Of a stretch of 6,730 nucleotides of DNA, positions 6,068 through 6,730 are shown one piece after another. The notes below the pieces were generated by a model. That model did not search any database. It was not told the DNA's origin and saw only the letters and a program-made list of their open reading frames with translations. The stretch is taken from NCBI GenBank assembly GCA_002346545.1, contig DEAA01000029.1, positions 1 through 6,730 of the forward strand, given 5' to 3'. This DNA is from Acidobacteria bacterium UBA2994. GTDB taxonomy: Bacteria > Acidobacteriota > Vicinamibacteria > Vicinamibacterales > UBA8438. The stretch's first letter is position 1. Each line of letters opens with the position of its first letter. The translations under genes and the position numbers were made by a program.

Positions 6068-6730
6068 TCACCGCCGGTCTCCTGGCAAGGCCAGCGCGAT
6101 GAGCGACGGGGCCGCTCCCCCACCCACAGTGAGAGCGATGTATTGCGTGCCGTCCAGCATGTAAGTCATCGGGGTGCCGATAGCGCCCCCCGGCAGGTCG
6201 ATCGAACTGACCGGCTCGCCGGTGGTCTTGTCATAAGCCACCAGCCGTGGCCCGTCGTCGGTACCACCCGCTGTCAAGGCGTGAACCAGCAGCGTCCGGG
6301 TCAACACCGGTCCGCTCCGACTGTCATCGCCTCCGAGTGGCGGCAGATTCAGATCACGGAGCCTTGGATGGTTACGGATGCGATCGCCGTTGCCGAGCGG
6401 CGTCATCCACAAGTGATTTCCGCTATTCATGTCGATGGCCGTCATCCGCGAGTAGGGCGGCTTCCACAGCGGCAACCCCTGCGGCATAGTCGGCCGACGG
6501 TTAGGGTTCCCCGCCTGGATGAACGACGCCCGGCCGCGGGTCAAGATGTAGTCCAGGGTCGACGGCTCGCCAGGCTCGGGACGGCGAAACCGCATCACCG
6601 AATGCACGTTCCTCGACGGGACGTAAAGCACGCCCGTCTCCGGGTCCACCGCCGCGCCCGACCAGTTGGCGCCGCCGCCCGCGCTGGGCCGAAAGATGGT
6701 GCCCCGAAGTGAGAGCGGCGTATAGAGCGG
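6068..6730 (-). CDS. PQQ-dependent dehydrogenase, glucose-dehydrogenase-like, C-terminal part (runs off the right edge)
   Basis: The frame is open from the window edge and ends at TGA 6070-6068, giving the last 220 residues. The first visible residues (PLYTPLSLRGTIFRPSAGGG) and GGANW (19-23 of the visible part) are the hallmark of membrane-bound or soluble PQQ glucose dehydrogenase-type propellers; the Asn-Trp belongs to the PQQ pocket. Further family blocks are VDPETGVLYVPS (28-39), GLPLWKPPYSRMTAIDMNSG, IRNHPRLRDLNLPPLG, RLVAYDKTTGEP and GTPMTYMLDGTQYIAL near the end. The product should oxidise a sugar or polyol outside the cytoplasmic membrane. It ends right after the propeller with no CxxCH, so electrons must leave through ubiquinone or a separate cytochrome. 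The true start, leader and any N-terminal membrane anchor lie outside the window. An internal GTG at 6649 is only a codon within the open frame. Substrate is uncertain. Confidence 0.9.
   Translation of the reverse strand, partial: PLYTPLSLRGTIFRPSAGGGANWSGAAVDPETGVLYVPSRNVHSVMRFRRPEPGEPSTLDYILTRGRASFIQAGNPNRRPTMPQGLPLWKPPYSRMTAIDMNSGNHLWMTPLGNGDRIRNHPRLRDLNLPPLGGDDSRSGPVLTRTLLVHALTAGGTDDGPRLVAYDKTTGEPVSSIDLPGGAIGTPMTYMLDGTQYIALTVGGGAAPSLIALALPGDRR
6137..6150 (+). repeat. 14-base direct repeat, copy 2 (inside the right quinoprotein gene)
   Basis: This is the exact second copy of GATGTATTGCGTGC, 197 bases from copy 1. On the minus strand it covers the codons for TQYI in the conserved MLDGTQYIAL segment of the quinoprotein, so this copy is explained by coding. 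Confidence 0.6.

Noticed and set aside
6014..6712. 232-codon plus-strand open frame opposite the right quinoprotein gene
   Set aside because: It is Arg/His/Pro-rich with no family resemblance, while the minus strand carries clear quinoprotein motifs throughout.
1..6730. The operon as an insertion that split one quinoprotein gene into two pieces
   Set aside because: On the minus strand the right piece is a C-terminus with its own stop and the left piece is an N-terminus with its own start and leader, the wrong order for an interrupted gene. They also belong to different quinoprotein subfamilies.

Overview
The window is a GC-rich bacterial chromosome segment with two complete large genes, one complete small gene, and a truncated gene at each edge. 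The central pair (a Sec-exported PSCyt1/PSCyt2/LamG/PSD1 multidomain c-type cytochrome and a Tat-exported DUF1501 protein) is the gene couple that is greatly expanded in Planctomycetota and Verrucomicrobiota and is also common in Acidobacteriota, especially Vicinamibacteria-like lineages. The flanking quinoproteins (PQQ-dependent dehydrogenases) resemble types abundant in uncultured Acidobacteriota and related marine or soil bacteria. I favour an uncultured Acidobacteriota-like organism, with Planctomycetota as the alternative. This is an inference from gene content and not a measured phylogeny.

Layout. 1-668, minus strand: the first 222 residues of an exported PQQ-dependent alcohol-dehydrogenase-like protein that runs off the left edge. 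669-804: a divergent intergenic region with a plausible sigma70-type promoter reading right. 805-3969, plus: the 1054-residue di-haem PSCyt1-PSCyt2-coiled coil-LamG-PSD1 protein. 3973-5424, plus: the 483-residue DUF1501 protein, three bases downstream and probably translationally coupled. 5425-5643: a convergent gap with an imperfect hairpin. 5644-5835, minus: an unrecognised 63-residue protein with a strong ribosome binding site. 5836-6067: a non-coding gap. 6068-6730, minus: the last 220 residues of a glucose-dehydrogenase-type quinoprotein that runs off the right edge.

How the parts may work together. All four large proteins are exported or belong to exported families: two have Sec leaders, one has a Tat leader, and the start of the fourth lies outside the window. 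Quinoproteins oxidise alcohols or sugars in the periplasm and pass electrons to c-type cytochromes. The PSCyt1/PSD1 protein carries two CxxCH haem sites and a carbohydrate-binding-like LamG fold, and DUF1501 proteins belong to the alkaline phosphatase/sulfatase superfamily. A periplasmic locus for carbohydrate or alcohol breakdown is therefore a reasonable hypothesis, but the substrate and the molecular role of the PSCyt1/DUF1501 pair are not established. No mobile element, CRISPR array, tRNA or rRNA was seen.
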